From: Clostridium omnivorum
GTDB lineage: Bacteria; Bacillota; Clostridia; Clostridiales; Clostridiaceae
Length of the DNA stretch: 64,000 nt
Direction: 5' to 3'
Assembly (NCBI RefSeq): GCF_026012015.1
Contig: NZ_BRXR01000001.1
Coordinates: forward strand, 2,050,001 to 2,114,000
In this document: positions 27,373 to 36,909 of the stretch, in pieces
How positions within the stretch are numbered: the first letter of the stretch is position 1
Layout of the letters: every line of letters starts with the position of its first letter
Translations under genes and position numbers: made by a program
The notes under the pieces: generated by a model
Told to the model about the DNA's origin: nothing
The model's database searches: none
Seen by the model: only the letters and a program-made list of their open reading frames with translations

Positions 27373-27406
27373 AACTGACCAGTCAGTTAAGACTAAACAG
27401 TCAGTT
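27373..27406. promoter_or_regulatory. Operator cluster for the TetR regulator
   Basis: AACTGACCAGTCAGTT (27373-27388) is a near-perfect palindrome, and a third half-site GTCAGTT follows at 27400-27406. It sits over the expected transcription start, so binding would block transcription. Confidence 0.75.
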
Positions 27407-27471
27407 TTTATTTAGCAATTTTAAAGAGGTGATTGCTAACCAAAAATAAATAGAAGGGATGAGGTGGTACC

Positions 27472-30400
27472 ATGAATTTTATTAAGATTGCCTGGAGAGA
27501 CATTGTAAGTATATTCAAAAACAGGTTTATCAGAGTATCTGTTACAGCAATTATAATAGTACCTCTTTTGTATAGTTTACTTTATCTCTACGCTTTTTGG
27601 GATCCATATAGCAAGCTTCAAGATGTACCAGTAGCGATTGTCAACCTTGATAAAGGAAGTGTCAAGGATGGAACGGACGTGAACTATGGAAATGACTTAG
27701 TGAAAAACCTAAAGGATAATGACAAAATGGGTTGGAAGTTCGTTTCAAAAGAAGATGCTGAAGAAGGCGTTAAAGAAAAAGATTACTACGCTATGTTTAT
27801 AATCCCAGAGGATTTTTCAACAAAGGTAGTAAGTGCTAAGGATGGAAAGCCAGAAGAGCCTAATATAACTTATACTGCTAATGAAAAGAAAAACTTCTTA
27901 GCAGCTCAAATTAATGGAAAGGTACTAACTGAGCTTAAAGCAGAGATTACTAAGAATATTACAAAGGAATATACAAAGGTTACCTTCGACAATCTTTATG
28001 AACTAAAAGATGGAATGCAGAAGGCAGCTGATGGAAGTAAAGAGCTTAAGGATGGAATTGTTACAGCTAAGGATGGAAGCTCACAAATAAATGATGGAGT
28101 AGGAACTCTAAAAACTAAAGTAGATGATGGAATAGCACTTGCTAATTCACATCCTGAGCTTAAGTCACTAGTTGATGCAAGCAATGCAGTGAAGACTAGA
28201 AAGGTTTTACAAGATGGTTTAGCACTTAAAGATATAGATACATCTATGTTAGATATGGTTAATGAAACTAATGTTGGACTTGCAACAAAGTCAGCATCAG
28301 ATGTAAGTGGATTAATGAATTCTCAAGGTGTTAAAACAATAATGAATATTCCATCTCTTCAAGTTGTGTTATCTCAGATGGATTTCACAAAGAGTGGAAA
28401 TGTAGACGCACTTAAGGAAAGAGTTAATAATGTCGAAAGTTTATTAAGCGATGTTGCAGTACTGCAAAGTGCAGTTTCAAAAATTGATCAAAATAAATTA
28501 AACGCAATGTTAGCACCACTAGCTACACCAGAAATGCAGTCAGTTTTAAAAGATCCAGTTAAGTTAAATGCAATGGTTACAAACGCAAATAATTTAATTG
28601 GAACTGCAAATAATTTAAACACTGTAGTAAGCAAGGTGGATAGTGATAAATTAAAAGCATTAGTTGCACCACTGGCATCACCACAAATGCAAGCTATATT
28701 AAGCGACCCAGCTAAGCTTGATGGAATGGTAACAAATGCCAGTCAGCTAATAGATTTAGCTAATAACGTGAATGGTTTATTAACCAAGGTAGATGGAACT
28801 AAGTTAACCAATATGGTGTCTCCATTTATGACACCACAAATGCAAGCTGTTATAAATGATCCAACACAGCTTAATGCTTTAGTAAATAATACAAACAATC
28901 TTATTACTACAGCCAGTGTATTAAATGATACATTAAAACAAGTAGATGGTACTAAGCTTAATGCAATGCTTCAGCCGCTATTTACACCACAAATGCAGGC
29001 TATATTAAATGATGATACAAAGCTTACTGGAATGTTAGCTAATGCTCAAGCTTTAATTAAAACTGCAGGTGATTTAAATACTATACTTAATGGTGTAGAT
29101 GGAAATAGTTTAAATACAGCATTAACTACTTTAAGCCCTGTATTAAGCGATTCAACTAAGTTAACAAGTTTAACCAATATGGCTAAGACAGCATCAGCAG
29201 TAGGAAGTGATGCTGCAACTATACAAGGTATGCAGTATGTTTTAAGCAATGCTTCTAAGATGAATGATTTATTAACTACTTCTACAGCTATGAGCAATAA
29301 GGTTAATATTTCAGATGCTGATAAGACAACTCTAGCTAATGTACCAGATGCACAGCTTACAGCATTAAATACTAATAAGCAAGCACTTATTAATGTAATT
29401 GCATCTGAAGCTGCAAAAGGTAATATAGACCCAACTACTGCTCAATCATTAACATTAGCAGTTACAATAGGTTCTGATATAAGTCCAGCAGTTAAGGATT
29501 TAGTTACTGTACAAGGTAAGTTAGCTGATCCAAGTATAGCTCAAATTCAAACAGTATTAAGTGGTATGGATGCAAACAAAGTTACAGCAATGAATTCACT
29601 ATTAACTGGTGTAAAGGATAATGCCCAAGTTCTAGGAGCATTACCAACTGTATTAACTACTACTAATGCAAACAGCTTATTAGCTTTACAACCAATAACA
29701 CAAAATTACACTACTATTAAAAATACATTAAGTAGCAATTTACCATTACTACAAGCAATAAGCCCAACATTAACAGTTGATAATGTTAAGAATGTAAAAC
29801 CACTATTAGGTTTAGCACCACAATTTGATACAATGAAGACTCAGCTAAATGGTGGGGTAGGTTTATTAAATACAGTTAAGCCATCACTTACAGCAGATAA
29901 TATTTCAAATGCTGCTCCATTATTGTCACTAGTTCCAAAGTATGATTACCTAAAGGGTCAGTTAAATGGAAATATAGGTTTATTAAATACAGTTAAACCT
30001 TCACTAACTACTGACAATGTAGCAAATGTACTTCCTCTAATGTCATTGACTTCAAACTTTGATGGTATGAAGAAGGATTTAGGCAGTAATATTGGATTAT
30101 TAAATACAATAAAGCCTTCATTAACTACTGATAATGTAGCAAATTTAATGCCTTTACTAAGTGTTACTTCTAAATTTGACAGTATAAAGAGTGACATAGC
30201 TAAAAATGAAAGCAACTTAGCTTTACTAAATGATCTAATGCAGAAAGCAAATGATCCTAGTGTAAAGGCAATATTACCACAAATTCAAACTCTACAACAA
30301 GACTTACAAGCTGCAAAACCATTATTAACACAGCTTAGCAGTCAAGATTATATGAATAAGATAGCAGGTTCCCCTGCATTAGTAACACAATTAACTTCAA

Positions 30401-31323
30401 TGCAAAAGGATTTGAAAAACAGTTCAGATGTTATGACAATTGCACAAAATGCATTATCTGACGGAAATATAAAGATGGCTAATGACTTAATAGCATCTAT
30501 ACCTGTTTTAACAGATGGAGTTAATAAATTATATGATGGAACAAATAAGTTAAACGATGGTATGACTAAGCTTGCAGATGGTTCAAAAGAACTTAATGAT
30601 AAGCTAACAGAAGGTTCAGACAAGTTAAACAAGAATCTTGTAAATGATAGTGACACAATGTCTACATTTATATCTGAGCCATTAAAAATGGATGAGAAGC
30701 CAATGTTCCCAGTTAAGAACTATGGAACAGGTTTTGCACCATACTTTATACCACTTTCACTATGGATTGGAGCTCTAATGATGTTCTTCGTTATAACTGA
30801 AAAGGTTGATGAAGACATTAAAGCAAGTTCAGCATCAATAGTTCTTGGAAAATATTTATCCTATAGTTATATAGGTATTATTCAAGCAGTACTTGCTAGT
30901 GCAGTTGTTATAGCTCTAGGATTAAGACCAGCGAATGTACCATTGTATTTCTTGTTTAACATCTTTATGTCCTTTGTATTTATTGCTATAATACAATGCT
31001 TGGTGTTCTTACTAGGAATGGCAGGAAGATTATTATCAATAATATTACTAATATTCCAATTAACTTCTTGTGCAGGAACTTTCCCACTAGAAGTTGTACC
31101 ACCACTATTTAAGGTATTGAATCCATTTATGCCATTTACTTATTGCGTATCTGCATTAAGAGAAGTAATTTCTGGAATGAATGGTCATGCAGTATTTATG
31201 AAGGATGTATCAGTACTTGCAGCATTTATGATAGTATTCCTTGCAATATCTGTATTAATGAAAGGACATGCAGATAAAGTTCAGGAAAAGATAAAAGAAA
31301 AAGCTATCAGTATGGCTTCATAA
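27472..31323 (+). CDS. Giant YhgE/Pip-domain membrane protein
   Basis: A 1283-residue membrane protein. Residues 1-200 hold the YhgE/Pip N-terminal part: one membrane helix at about 22-42, then 'VPVAIVNLDKGS' and 'YYAMFIIPEDFS'. The centre is a very long Asn/Leu/Thr-rich extracellular region with two sets of internal repeats, four 51-residue units at 337-540 and four 39-residue units at 758-913. Further 'DGTNKLNDGMTKLADGSKEL' heptad-like motifs are typical of the family. Residues about 1085-1270 carry an ABC-2-type block of five to six helices. Family members are usually clearly shorter (roughly 700-900 residues), so the centre looks expanded. Related proteins act in phage infection (Pip), lipid or ESAT-like secretion; function here unknown. 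Regulated by the adjacent TetR. Confidence 0.88.
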   Translation: MNFIKIAWRDIVSIFKNRFIRVSVTAIIIVPLLYSLLYLYAFWDPYSKLQDVPVAIVNLDKGSVKDGTDVNYGNDLVKNLKDNDKMGWKFVSKEDAEEGVKEKDYYAMFIIPEDFSTKVVSAKDGKPEEPNITYTANEKKNFLAAQINGKVLTELKAEITKNITKEYTKVTFDNLYELKDGMQKAADGSKELKDGIVTAKDGSSQINDGVGTLKTKVDDGIALANSHPELKSLVDASNAVKTRKVLQDGLALKDIDTSMLDMVNETNVGLATKSASDVSGLMNSQGVKTIMNIPSLQVVLSQMDFTKSGNVDALKERVNNVESLLSDVAVLQSAVSKIDQNKLNAMLAPLATPEMQSVLKDPVKLNAMVTNANNLIGTANNLNTVVSKVDSDKLKALVAPLASPQMQAILSDPAKLDGMVTNASQLIDLANNVNGLLTKVDGTKLTNMVSPFMTPQMQAVINDPTQLNALVNNTNNLITTASVLNDTLKQVDGTKLNAMLQPLFTPQMQAILNDDTKLTGMLANAQALIKTAGDLNTILNGVDGNSLNTALTTLSPVLSDSTKLTSLTNMAKTASAVGSDAATIQGMQYVLSNASKMNDLLTTSTAMSNKVNISDADKTTLANVPDAQLTALNTNKQALINVIASEAAKGNIDPTTAQSLTLAVTIGSDISPAVKDLVTVQGKLADPSIAQIQTVLSGMDANKVTAMNSLLTGVKDNAQVLGALPTVLTTTNANSLLALQPITQNYTTIKNTLSSNLPLLQAISPTLTVDNVKNVKPLLGLAPQFDTMKTQLNGGVGLLNTVKPSLTADNISNAAPLLSLVPKYDYLKGQLNGNIGLLNTVKPSLTTDNVANVLPLMSLTSNFDGMKKDLGSNIGLLNTIKPSLTTDNVANLMPLLSVTSKFDSIKSDIAKNESNLALLNDLMQKANDPSVKAILPQIQTLQQDLQAAKPLLTQLSSQDYMNKIAGSPALVTQLTSMQKDLKNSSDVMTIAQNALSDGNIKMANDLIASIPVLTDGVNKLYDGTNKLNDGMTKLADGSKELNDKLTEGSDKLNKNLVNDSDTMSTFISEPLKMDEKPMFPVKNYGTGFAPYFIPLSLWIGALMMFFVITEKVDEDIKASSASIVLGKYLSYSYIGIIQAVLASAVVIALGLRPANVPLYFLFNIFMSFVFIAIIQCLVFLLGMAGRLLSIILLIFQLTSCAGTFPLEVVPPLFKVLNPFMPFTYCVSALREVISGMNGHAVFMKDVSVLAAFMIVFLAISVLMKGHADKVQEKIKEKAISMAS
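28480..29091 (+). repeat. Four tandem 153-bp repeats in the YhgE-like gene
   Basis: Units begin at 28480, 28633, 28786 and 28939 (residues 337, 388, 439, 490), exactly 51 codons apart, each with a 'K-V-D-x-x-K-L' start and 'TPQMQAIL' type middle. A partial fifth begins at 29092. Units have drifted at the DNA level, so they are not a recent duplication. Confidence 0.9.
29743..30210 (+). repeat. Four 117-bp repeats in the YhgE-like gene
   Basis: 39-codon units beginning at residues 758, 797, 836 and 875, with a shared 'LLNTVKPSLTTDNVANVLPL' type core. The last two are the most alike, suggesting a later duplication step. Confidence 0.88.
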
Positions 31324-31335
31324 TAAGCAAAATTA

Positions 31336-31366
31336 AACCCCTGTGATTTTTCACAGGGGTTATTTA
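31336..31366. terminator. Bidirectional terminator between yhgE-like and ubiB-like genes
   Basis: AACCCCTGTGA-TTTT-TCACAGGGGTT (11 bp), with T on the + side and A-rich sequence on the other. Confidence 0.92.
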
Positions 31367-32965
31367 CATTTTACCTGATCTTAAAATAGATACTATGAGC
31401 CAAAGACCTGCAAAACCTGCAAGGAAAAAGCCTAGTATTCCTATAATTGAGATATCCCAAATTTTTGGACCAATGTTTGAATTTAAGATTAAAGAAGAAC
31501 CAACAATTGTTGCAGCTACAATAAATGAGATTACTAATCTATTCACCATTTTATTGAGTTCATTAATAGCTTTATTGAGATGTCTTAATTCAAATTGAAT
31601 CTTAGCTCTTCCGTTTAATACACTGTCGGACATTTCAAGAATTTTGCTAGGAATTCTAGTAGAGTCTTTCATGAACTTAACAGAATGAAAAAGAAAGTCT
31701 TCAAAATTGATATCCTTTAACATAGAATCTTTTATATTAGTCTTTACATAGGGAAGTGCTACATCTAAAATCTTAATTTCTGGCGCAATATGGGCTATTA
31801 CACCTTCTAGGATTACAAGACTTCTAATAAGTAAAGTCAATTCTTTTGGCAGCACTAAGTTATTATGCTTTGATATATCGAAAATTTCTTGAAGCATAAC
31901 AGATATTTTTATATTTTCTAAAGAGGTGGAGAGATAACTGTCAAAAAGGTATTCAATGTCTTCGTAGAGGTTATTTTTATTTATAGGACCTTTTTTTATG
32001 CCAATAGACATTAGTACGGAAATAAGCATATTAGTATCTTTAAAAGCTGTAGCTATTAGAGCTTGATTTATGGATTCTCTTAGTGATTTTGATAGTTTGC
32101 CTACTATTCCAAAATCAATAAAACATATCTTTCCTTCTCTAATTAATATGTTCCCAGGGTGAGGATCACCATGAAAAAAACCATCATCAATAACTTGCTT
32201 TAAATAGCCAATAGCAAGCTTTTTTCCTATATCATTTAAGTCATACCCATTTTCTTGTAATTTAACAATATCATCTATTTTAAAACCGTTTATTTTTTCT
32301 AAGGTTAACACTCTTGTACTGGAAATATCCATAATAACTTCAGGAGCATAAACAAAATTCACATTGGAATTAAGCTGTTTAAAAGCTATTATATTAGCTG
32401 CTTCATTTTTAAAGTTCAGCTCTAATTCTGTAGCATAGAGAAGTTCGTTTAATGCCTCTTCAGGATCTATGAGAGCATCAGCAAATCTGCTTTTAGTTAG
32501 ACTTACTATTCTTTTAAGGATACTTATGTCTATTTTCATTTTTTCGTATATATCAGGTCGTTGAATTTTTACAATAACACCCTTACCATTTTTTAATATA
32601 GCATTATGAACCTGAGCAATTGAAGCAGAGGCAAAGGGTTCTTCTTCAAAATATAAAAATGTTTCATCAATGGTTTGCAAAAATTCATTAAAGAAAACAG
32701 CGCTAATATCATTGAAATTTTCAGGGGACACGTTATCCTGAAGCTTGGAAAGTTCCTTTATGTACTCAGGAGAAACTATGTCAGGTCTGGTACTTAAAAT
32801 TTGACCTATTTTTATAAAGGTAGGACCAAGCTCCTCAAAGGCCCTTCTTAAGTTTTGTGGAGATTTATCCTCTTTATTAAGTTTACTGTCAACTATATAT
32901 CCAAAACCATAAGAGGCAAGTACTTTAACTATTTCTCTAAATCTTTGTATGGTGTTTTTGTACAT
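31364..32965 (-). CDS. UbiB/AarF (ABC1) family atypical kinase
   Basis: A 533-residue member of the UbiB/ABC1 protein-kinase-like family. Signature residues: the KxGQ motif in 'PTFIKIGQILSTRPD', the Ala-rich loop 'ASASIAQVHNA', the catalytic 'HGDPHPGNILI' and metal-binding 'CFIDFGIVGKL'. Two C-terminal hydrophobic helices (about 480-530) anchor it in the membrane. In other bacteria it supports quinone synthesis; strict anaerobes like this one often keep it without a ubiquinone pathway, so a lipid or membrane role is likely. It shares a transcript with the phasin-like gene upstream, with a hairpin between them. Confidence 0.93.
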   Translation of the reverse strand: MYKNTIQRFREIVKVLASYGFGYIVDSKLNKEDKSPQNLRRAFEELGPTFIKIGQILSTRPDIVSPEYIKELSKLQDNVSPENFNDISAVFFNEFLQTIDETFLYFEEEPFASASIAQVHNAILKNGKGVIVKIQRPDIYEKMKIDISILKRIVSLTKSRFADALIDPEEALNELLYATELELNFKNEAANIIAFKQLNSNVNFVYAPEVIMDISSTRVLTLEKINGFKIDDIVKLQENGYDLNDIGKKLAIGYLKQVIDDGFFHGDPHPGNILIREGKICFIDFGIVGKLSKSLRESINQALIATAFKDTNMLISVLMSIGIKKGPINKNNLYEDIEYLFDSYLSTSLENIKISVMLQEIFDISKHNNLVLPKELTLLIRSLVILEGVIAHIAPEIKILDVALPYVKTNIKDSMLKDINFEDFLFHSVKFMKDSTRIPSKILEMSDSVLNGRAKIQFELRHLNKAINELNKMVNRLVISFIVAATIVGSSLILNSNIGPKIWDISIIGILGFFLAGFAGLWLIVSILRSGKM

Positions 32966-32985
32966 ATAAATACCTCACTTAATAG

Positions 32986-33015
32986 TAAAAGCCCAAACCT
33001 GTAGGCGGGCTTTTA
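32986..33015 (-). terminator. Hairpin between the phasin-like and ubiB-like genes
   Basis: TAAAAGCCC / GGGCTTTTA, loop 12. On the - strand it ends in TTTT and may partly terminate, lowering ubiB-like expression. Confidence 0.65.
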
Positions 33016-33019
33016 TATA

Positions 33020-33331
33020 TTAACCTTGGAGTTCTAATTTAGTTAATCTTTGTCTTATATCTTCTAAATCTTCTTGAGTAGCAAAATTCATCTGTTTTAA
33101 TAAATCTGCCATTTCTTCCTTTGTTATTGGATGAGTATTTACGTTACTGTTCATACTATTTGTAGACATATTTTTTCTCTTTAATTCCTGCGAAAGCTCT
33201 TTGCCTTCTTCTATAGTTATTTTTCCCTTTTGAACCATATCATCTACTATTTGAGTAGCTTTTTCATAGGTATATGCCATAGAACCAATACCTGCAAGCA
33301 TTATATTTTTTAAGTCTTCAGTTACTGCCAT
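33020..33331 (-). CDS. Phasin-like small protein
   Basis: A 103-residue protein with an N-terminal amphipathic helix ('LKNIMLAGIGSMAYTYEKATQIVDDMVQKG') split over residues 6-36, a central 'EEGKELSQELKRKN' and a C-terminal coiled-coil-like 'TQEDLEDIRQRLTKLEL'. This is the layout of phasin/PhaF-like proteins found beside ubiB in Firmicutes. GGAGGAG precedes the ATG. It probably assists the UbiB-type kinase at the membrane; no polyester genes are seen. Confidence 0.78.
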   Translation of the reverse strand: MAVTEDLKNIMLAGIGSMAYTYEKATQIVDDMVQKGKITIEEGKELSQELKRKNMSTNSMNSNVNTHPITKEEMADLLKQMNFATQEDLEDIRQRLTKLELQG

Positions 33332-33499
33332 AATTTACTCCTCCTCACATAATATTTATTAGTTTTCTCTATTAATTCAATTCTATTCCAAATTGTTAAA
33401 AAATACAAACATAAATAAAAAATTTTGCTTTCCAATATGCAATAGTATATACAGTTGGTATAATTAATAATAGAAAGAAAGAGAAAGAGAGATTGTGAT

Positions 33500-34357
33500 A
33501 TGTCAGGTAATATAATTAAGATAAGAGAAATCATAAATAACTTAAGTCCATCGGAGAAAAAAGTAGCCCAGTTTATCTTAGAAAAACCAGAACAGATATC
33601 GAATCTATCAATTGGTGAATTAGCTGAAAAAAGTGGCTCAAGTGAGGCTACTGTAGTGAGAATGTGTAAAATATTAGGCTTTAATGGCTATAAGGATTTT
33701 AAAATTAGTATTACTAAGGATATTGCATACATGTCTAAGGATGAAGAAGGTGAACAATACACTGATGTTGAGCCTGGAGATACCTTGGAGTCCATTGTAC
33801 AAAATATAAGCTATAATAATAAAAAATCTATAGATAATACTTTAGACATTATTTCATTTGATGCTATTAAAGCTGCAGTAAGTGCAATAATATCTGCAGA
33901 TAAGATAGATTTTTACGGGGTTGGTGCATCAAATATTATTGCAACAGATGCTATGCAGAAGTTTACAAGGATTAACAAGATAGTAACCAGCTATTCTGAT
34001 CCGCACCTTCAAATAGCTTCAGCAGCAAATTTAAATAAAGGGGATGTAGCTGTAGCAATATCTTACTCAGGAGATACAAAAGATACTTTTGAATCCATTA
34101 AGGTTGCTAAGGAATCAAGGGCTACAACTATAAGTATTACAAAGTTTGGCCAGAGTCCAATAAGTGAAATTTGTGATATAAATCTTTTTGTATCAGCTCC
34201 AGAAATAAGCATAAGAAGTGGAGCAATGTCCTCAAGAATAGCTCAGTTAAATGTAATAGATATTCTATTTGCAGCTGTAGCAAGTAAACAATTTGACATA
34301 GCCAAAAGATATCTTGAGAATACTAGAAAAGCAATCATAAAAAAGAAAATAAAGTAG
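33500..34357 (+). CDS. MurR/RpiR family transcriptional regulator
   Basis: A 285-residue regulator. Residues 1-77 are the RpiR helix-turn-helix ('[19 protein letters not shown]', '[24 protein letters not shown]'), and residues 110-250 are a SIS sugar-phosphate-binding domain ('[22 protein letters not shown]', '[16 protein letters not shown]'). Such proteins sense phosphosugars. No sugar gene adjoins, so targets are unknown. It diverges from the phasin-like gene. Confidence 0.92.
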   Translation: MSGNIIKIREIINNLSPSEKKVAQFILEKPEQISNLSIGELAEKSGSSEATVVRMCKILGFNGYKDFKISITKDIAYMSKDEEGEQYTDVEPGDTLESIVQNISYNNKKSIDNTLDIISFDAIKAAVSAIISADKIDFYGVGASNIIATDAMQKFTRINKIVTSYSDPHLQIASAANLNKGDVAVAISYSGDTKDTFESIKVAKESRATTISITKFGQSPISEICDINLFVSAPEISIRSGAMSSRIAQLNVIDILFAAVASKQFDIAKRYLENTRKAIIKKKIK

Positions 34358-34429
34358 CTATATATAAGAGCTGCATACAGTTATTAGCTAATGAAATTAA
34401 GACTTTTATTTTCCAATTAAATATCCCTG

Positions 34430-34458
34430 TTGACAGTATATTTAAAGTGAAGTAAAAT
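34430..34458 (+). promoter_or_regulatory. Promoter of tRNA-Arg(CCT)
   Basis: TTGACA (34430-34435), 17-base spacer, TAAAAT (34453-34458), 18 bases before the tRNA. Confidence 0.8.
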
Positions 34459-34476
34459 ATACTATGATAATCATAT

Positions 34477-34553
34477 GCGCTCGTAGCTCAGTAGGATAGA
34501 GCGACGGTTTCCTAAACCGCAGGCCGGGGGTTCGACTCCCTTCGGGCGCACCA
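34477..34553 (+). tRNA. tRNA-Arg (anticodon CCT)
   Basis: 77 bases, acceptor GCGCTCG/CGGGCGC, anticodon loop TTCCTAA, encoded CCA. Reads AGG. Confidence 0.95.
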
Positions 34554-34592
34554 AAACTTGTAATTTATAAAATTACAAGTTTTTTATTTTTT
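34553..34592 (+). terminator. Terminator of tRNA-Arg(CCT)
   Basis: AAAACTTGTAATTT / AAATTACAAGTTTT (14 bp, 3-base loop) plus T-rich tail. The stem begins in the tRNA's CCA. Confidence 0.92.
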
Positions 34593-34665
34593 TGACTTAT
34601 TAGTGTGTTTTTTGCTATTCTAAAGTATAATTATACTGATAATATTAGTTTATGGGGGATTTTCA

Positions 34666-36642
34666 GTGAAAAATAGAAAGGCTACTTCAATTGCAGGTTT
34701 ATATAAAAGTCAAATCAAGATGATTTTCATATTAATTATTAGTGTAATTATTTCTATATTTCTTTTGCTATTTATAAATCAAAGCAAATTTTATAATGAC
34801 AGTGCTCTTATTAATGTCTTAGGAAAGCAAAGAATGCTCACTCAAATGATGGCAAAGGATACTGGCAGAATATACGAGCTAAGCTCACTTGCAAGTAAGG
34901 ATCAGGATATGGAAACTCAAAACAGAATAAGTGGTGAGTTAAAGAACACAATGAAAGAGTTAGAGCAAGCAAAAGAGGAATATGACAGGCAATTTAGTAA
35001 CATTAAAAATGGATTTGTAATTGCTGATAATAAAAAGATTAGTTTTGGTAAGGTACTAAATGAACTTAACCCTATACTAAAAGAGCAGGATGATATTTGG
35101 ATTAATTTTAAGAAAGATATTGATATAATAAAAAGTTATAAATATGATTCTGAAGAATTTATCGATGCATCTAGATATATAAATGAAAATAATAACAAGC
35201 TGCTTTCAAATAGCGATGAAATAACACAGATTATTTTAAAACGTAATATTAAAACAAGTGAAAACTTAAGTTACATAGTAATGATGCTGGCAGTTGCACT
35301 TCTGGGATTTTTAATATTTTTTATAAGAAATGCTTACAAATCCTTATTTTTGCCTATAAGCCAGATAAATGGAATAATATCAAATATGGCTATAAGTTCA
35401 AATGGGGAATTAAAGGAAAGTTTGAGCGAAAGTGGACAAGACTTTATATTCACTGAAGTTAAAAATATATTTAATGAGTTTAATTATATAATCAAGATTA
35501 TAGAAAACTTAAATAAGAATGTACCCTTTAAAGATAATTTGAATTATATATTTGATGCATTTTCAGGATATATTCCATATTCATATATAGGGGTTGCACT
35601 GCTTGATGATAGCGGTAAAACAATCAAAGCTTCTTATGGTGTTTCAGGAAAACATCATAAAAATTTGGGTAAAAAATTAGTAGGATTTAAATATAAACTA
35701 AGTAATACAAGTCTTCAAGAGGTATTACTTAGCGGAAAGGTTAGAATAATAAATGATTTAGAGGAATATGTAAAAGGTAAACCTGTGAAGCCATATAATA
35801 AAATATTATTACAAGAAGGCATCAAATCCTCTATTACATTTCCATTAAAGAGTGATGATAAACCTCTTGGCATAATATTCTTTTCAAGTAATACAAAAAA
35901 TGTATATAAAAATGAACATGTAAGATTCCTCAAGATACTTGCCAATAGCATTATGCTAAGCTTGGAGAAGGATATACTTATGCAGGACATGGTTATAAGC
36001 TCAACCTTAGCTTTAGCAGCTCTTACTGAGGAAAGAGATCCTGAAACAGGTGAGCATCTTAGCAGGATGAAAGCTTACTCTAAAGTTATTGCTGAACTAC
36101 TATCAAAAGAGAAAAAATATAAGGATATTATTGATATAGATTATATAAACAACATTGAAAGATTTAGTCCTCTTCATGACATTGGAAAAGTTGCTATTCA
36201 GGATTCTATACTTTTGAAGCCAGGAAAACTTACTCCTGAAGAATTTGAAATAATGAAAACTCACGCTACTTATGGTGCAAAAACCTTAGCTATGGCTGAT
36301 GATTACATTAAGAAAAAAGGAAGAAGTATATTCAAAATAGGTATTGAAATAGCAGGAGGACATCATGAGAAGTGGGACGGAAGTGGGTACCCCTATGGAA
36401 AATCGGGAGAGGAAATTCCATTAAGCGCTAGAATAGTTGCACTTGCAGATGTATTTGATGCATTAACTAGTAAAAGGCCCTATAAAGAACCCTTTAGTTT
36501 TGAGCAATCAACAAAGATAATAGCTGAAGGGAAGGGAAAGCATTTTGATCCATATATTATAGATGTATTTTTTAATAATATAGATGTAATCCATGGATTA
36601 TATGAAAAGCTAAATACGGAAAATTATGAGGCAGACCTCTAA
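34666..36642 (+). CDS. Membrane HD-GYP protein with PilJ-type sensor and GAF domain
   Basis: A 658-residue probable c-di-GMP phosphodiesterase. A membrane helix at about 18-40, a PilJ-type extracellular four-helix sensor ('LINVLGKQRMLTQMMAKD'), a second helix at about 203-222, a GAF-like domain (about 285-430) and an HD-GYP domain (about 445-650). Catalytic motifs are complete: 'HDIGKVAIQDSILLKPGKL', 'GGHHEKWDGSGYP' and 'RIVALADVFDAL'. It begins with GTG at 34666, eight bases after TGGGGGA. It stands alone between tRNA-Arg and tadA; the sensed signal is unknown. Confidence 0.92.
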   Translation: MKNRKATSIAGLYKSQIKMIFILIISVIISIFLLLFINQSKFYNDSALINVLGKQRMLTQMMAKDTGRIYELSSLASKDQDMETQNRISGELKNTMKELEQAKEEYDRQFSNIKNGFVIADNKKISFGKVLNELNPILKEQDDIWINFKKDIDIIKSYKYDSEEFIDASRYINENNNKLLSNSDEITQIILKRNIKTSENLSYIVMMLAVALLGFLIFFIRNAYKSLFLPISQINGIISNMAISSNGELKESLSESGQDFIFTEVKNIFNEFNYIIKIIENLNKNVPFKDNLNYIFDAFSGYIPYSYIGVALLDDSGKTIKASYGVSGKHHKNLGKKLVGFKYKLSNTSLQEVLLSGKVRIINDLEEYVKGKPVKPYNKILLQEGIKSSITFPLKSDDKPLGIIFFSSNTKNVYKNEHVRFLKILANSIMLSLEKDILMQDMVISSTLALAALTEERDPETGEHLSRMKAYSKVIAELLSKEKKYKDIIDIDYINNIERFSPLHDIGKVAIQDSILLKPGKLTPEEFEIMKTHATYGAKTLAMADDYIKKKGRSIFKIGIEIAGGHHEKWDGSGYPYGKSGEEIPLSARIVALADVFDALTSKRPYKEPFSFEQSTKIIAEGKGKHFDPYIIDVFFNNIDVIHGLYEKLNTENYEADL

Positions 36643-36675
36643 AGCATGTACTAGTGTTGCTCTAAAAGAATAGTA

Positions 36676-36795
36676 ATGGGTGCTCGTAATAAATATTTTA
36701 AATATCAAAATAAAAGAGCAGGTTTTGTTGAGGCTTGGTGGAATCTAGTTAACTGGCATGATGTAAATAACAGACTTAATATTTGTAAAAGATAA
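36676..36795 (+). CDS. Possible small ORF, tryptophan-rich
   Basis: A 39-codon frame with four Trp in a short span ('FVEAWWNLVNWHD') and a basic N-terminus. The ribosome site is poor (AAAAGAATAG). It is followed by a good terminator at 36809-36840. I do not recognise it, and it could be chance. Confidence 0.25.
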   Translation: MGARNKYFKYQNKRAGFVEAWWNLVNWHDVNNRLNICKR

Positions 36796-36808
36796 AAGTA
36801 TGTGTTAG

Positions 36809-36840
36809 AGCACACCTTAAGGATAGGTGTGCTTTATTTT
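36809..36840 (+). terminator. Terminator downstream of the HD-GYP gene
   Basis: AGCACACCT / AGGTGTGCT, 7-base loop, then TTATTTT. It lies 166 bases after the HD-GYP stop. Confidence 0.85.
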
Positions 36841-36909
36841 ACATTAATATTTACATTAAAACGGATAAGCTATAAAATGTAACATATTATATAATTTACG
36901 GAGTGACTT

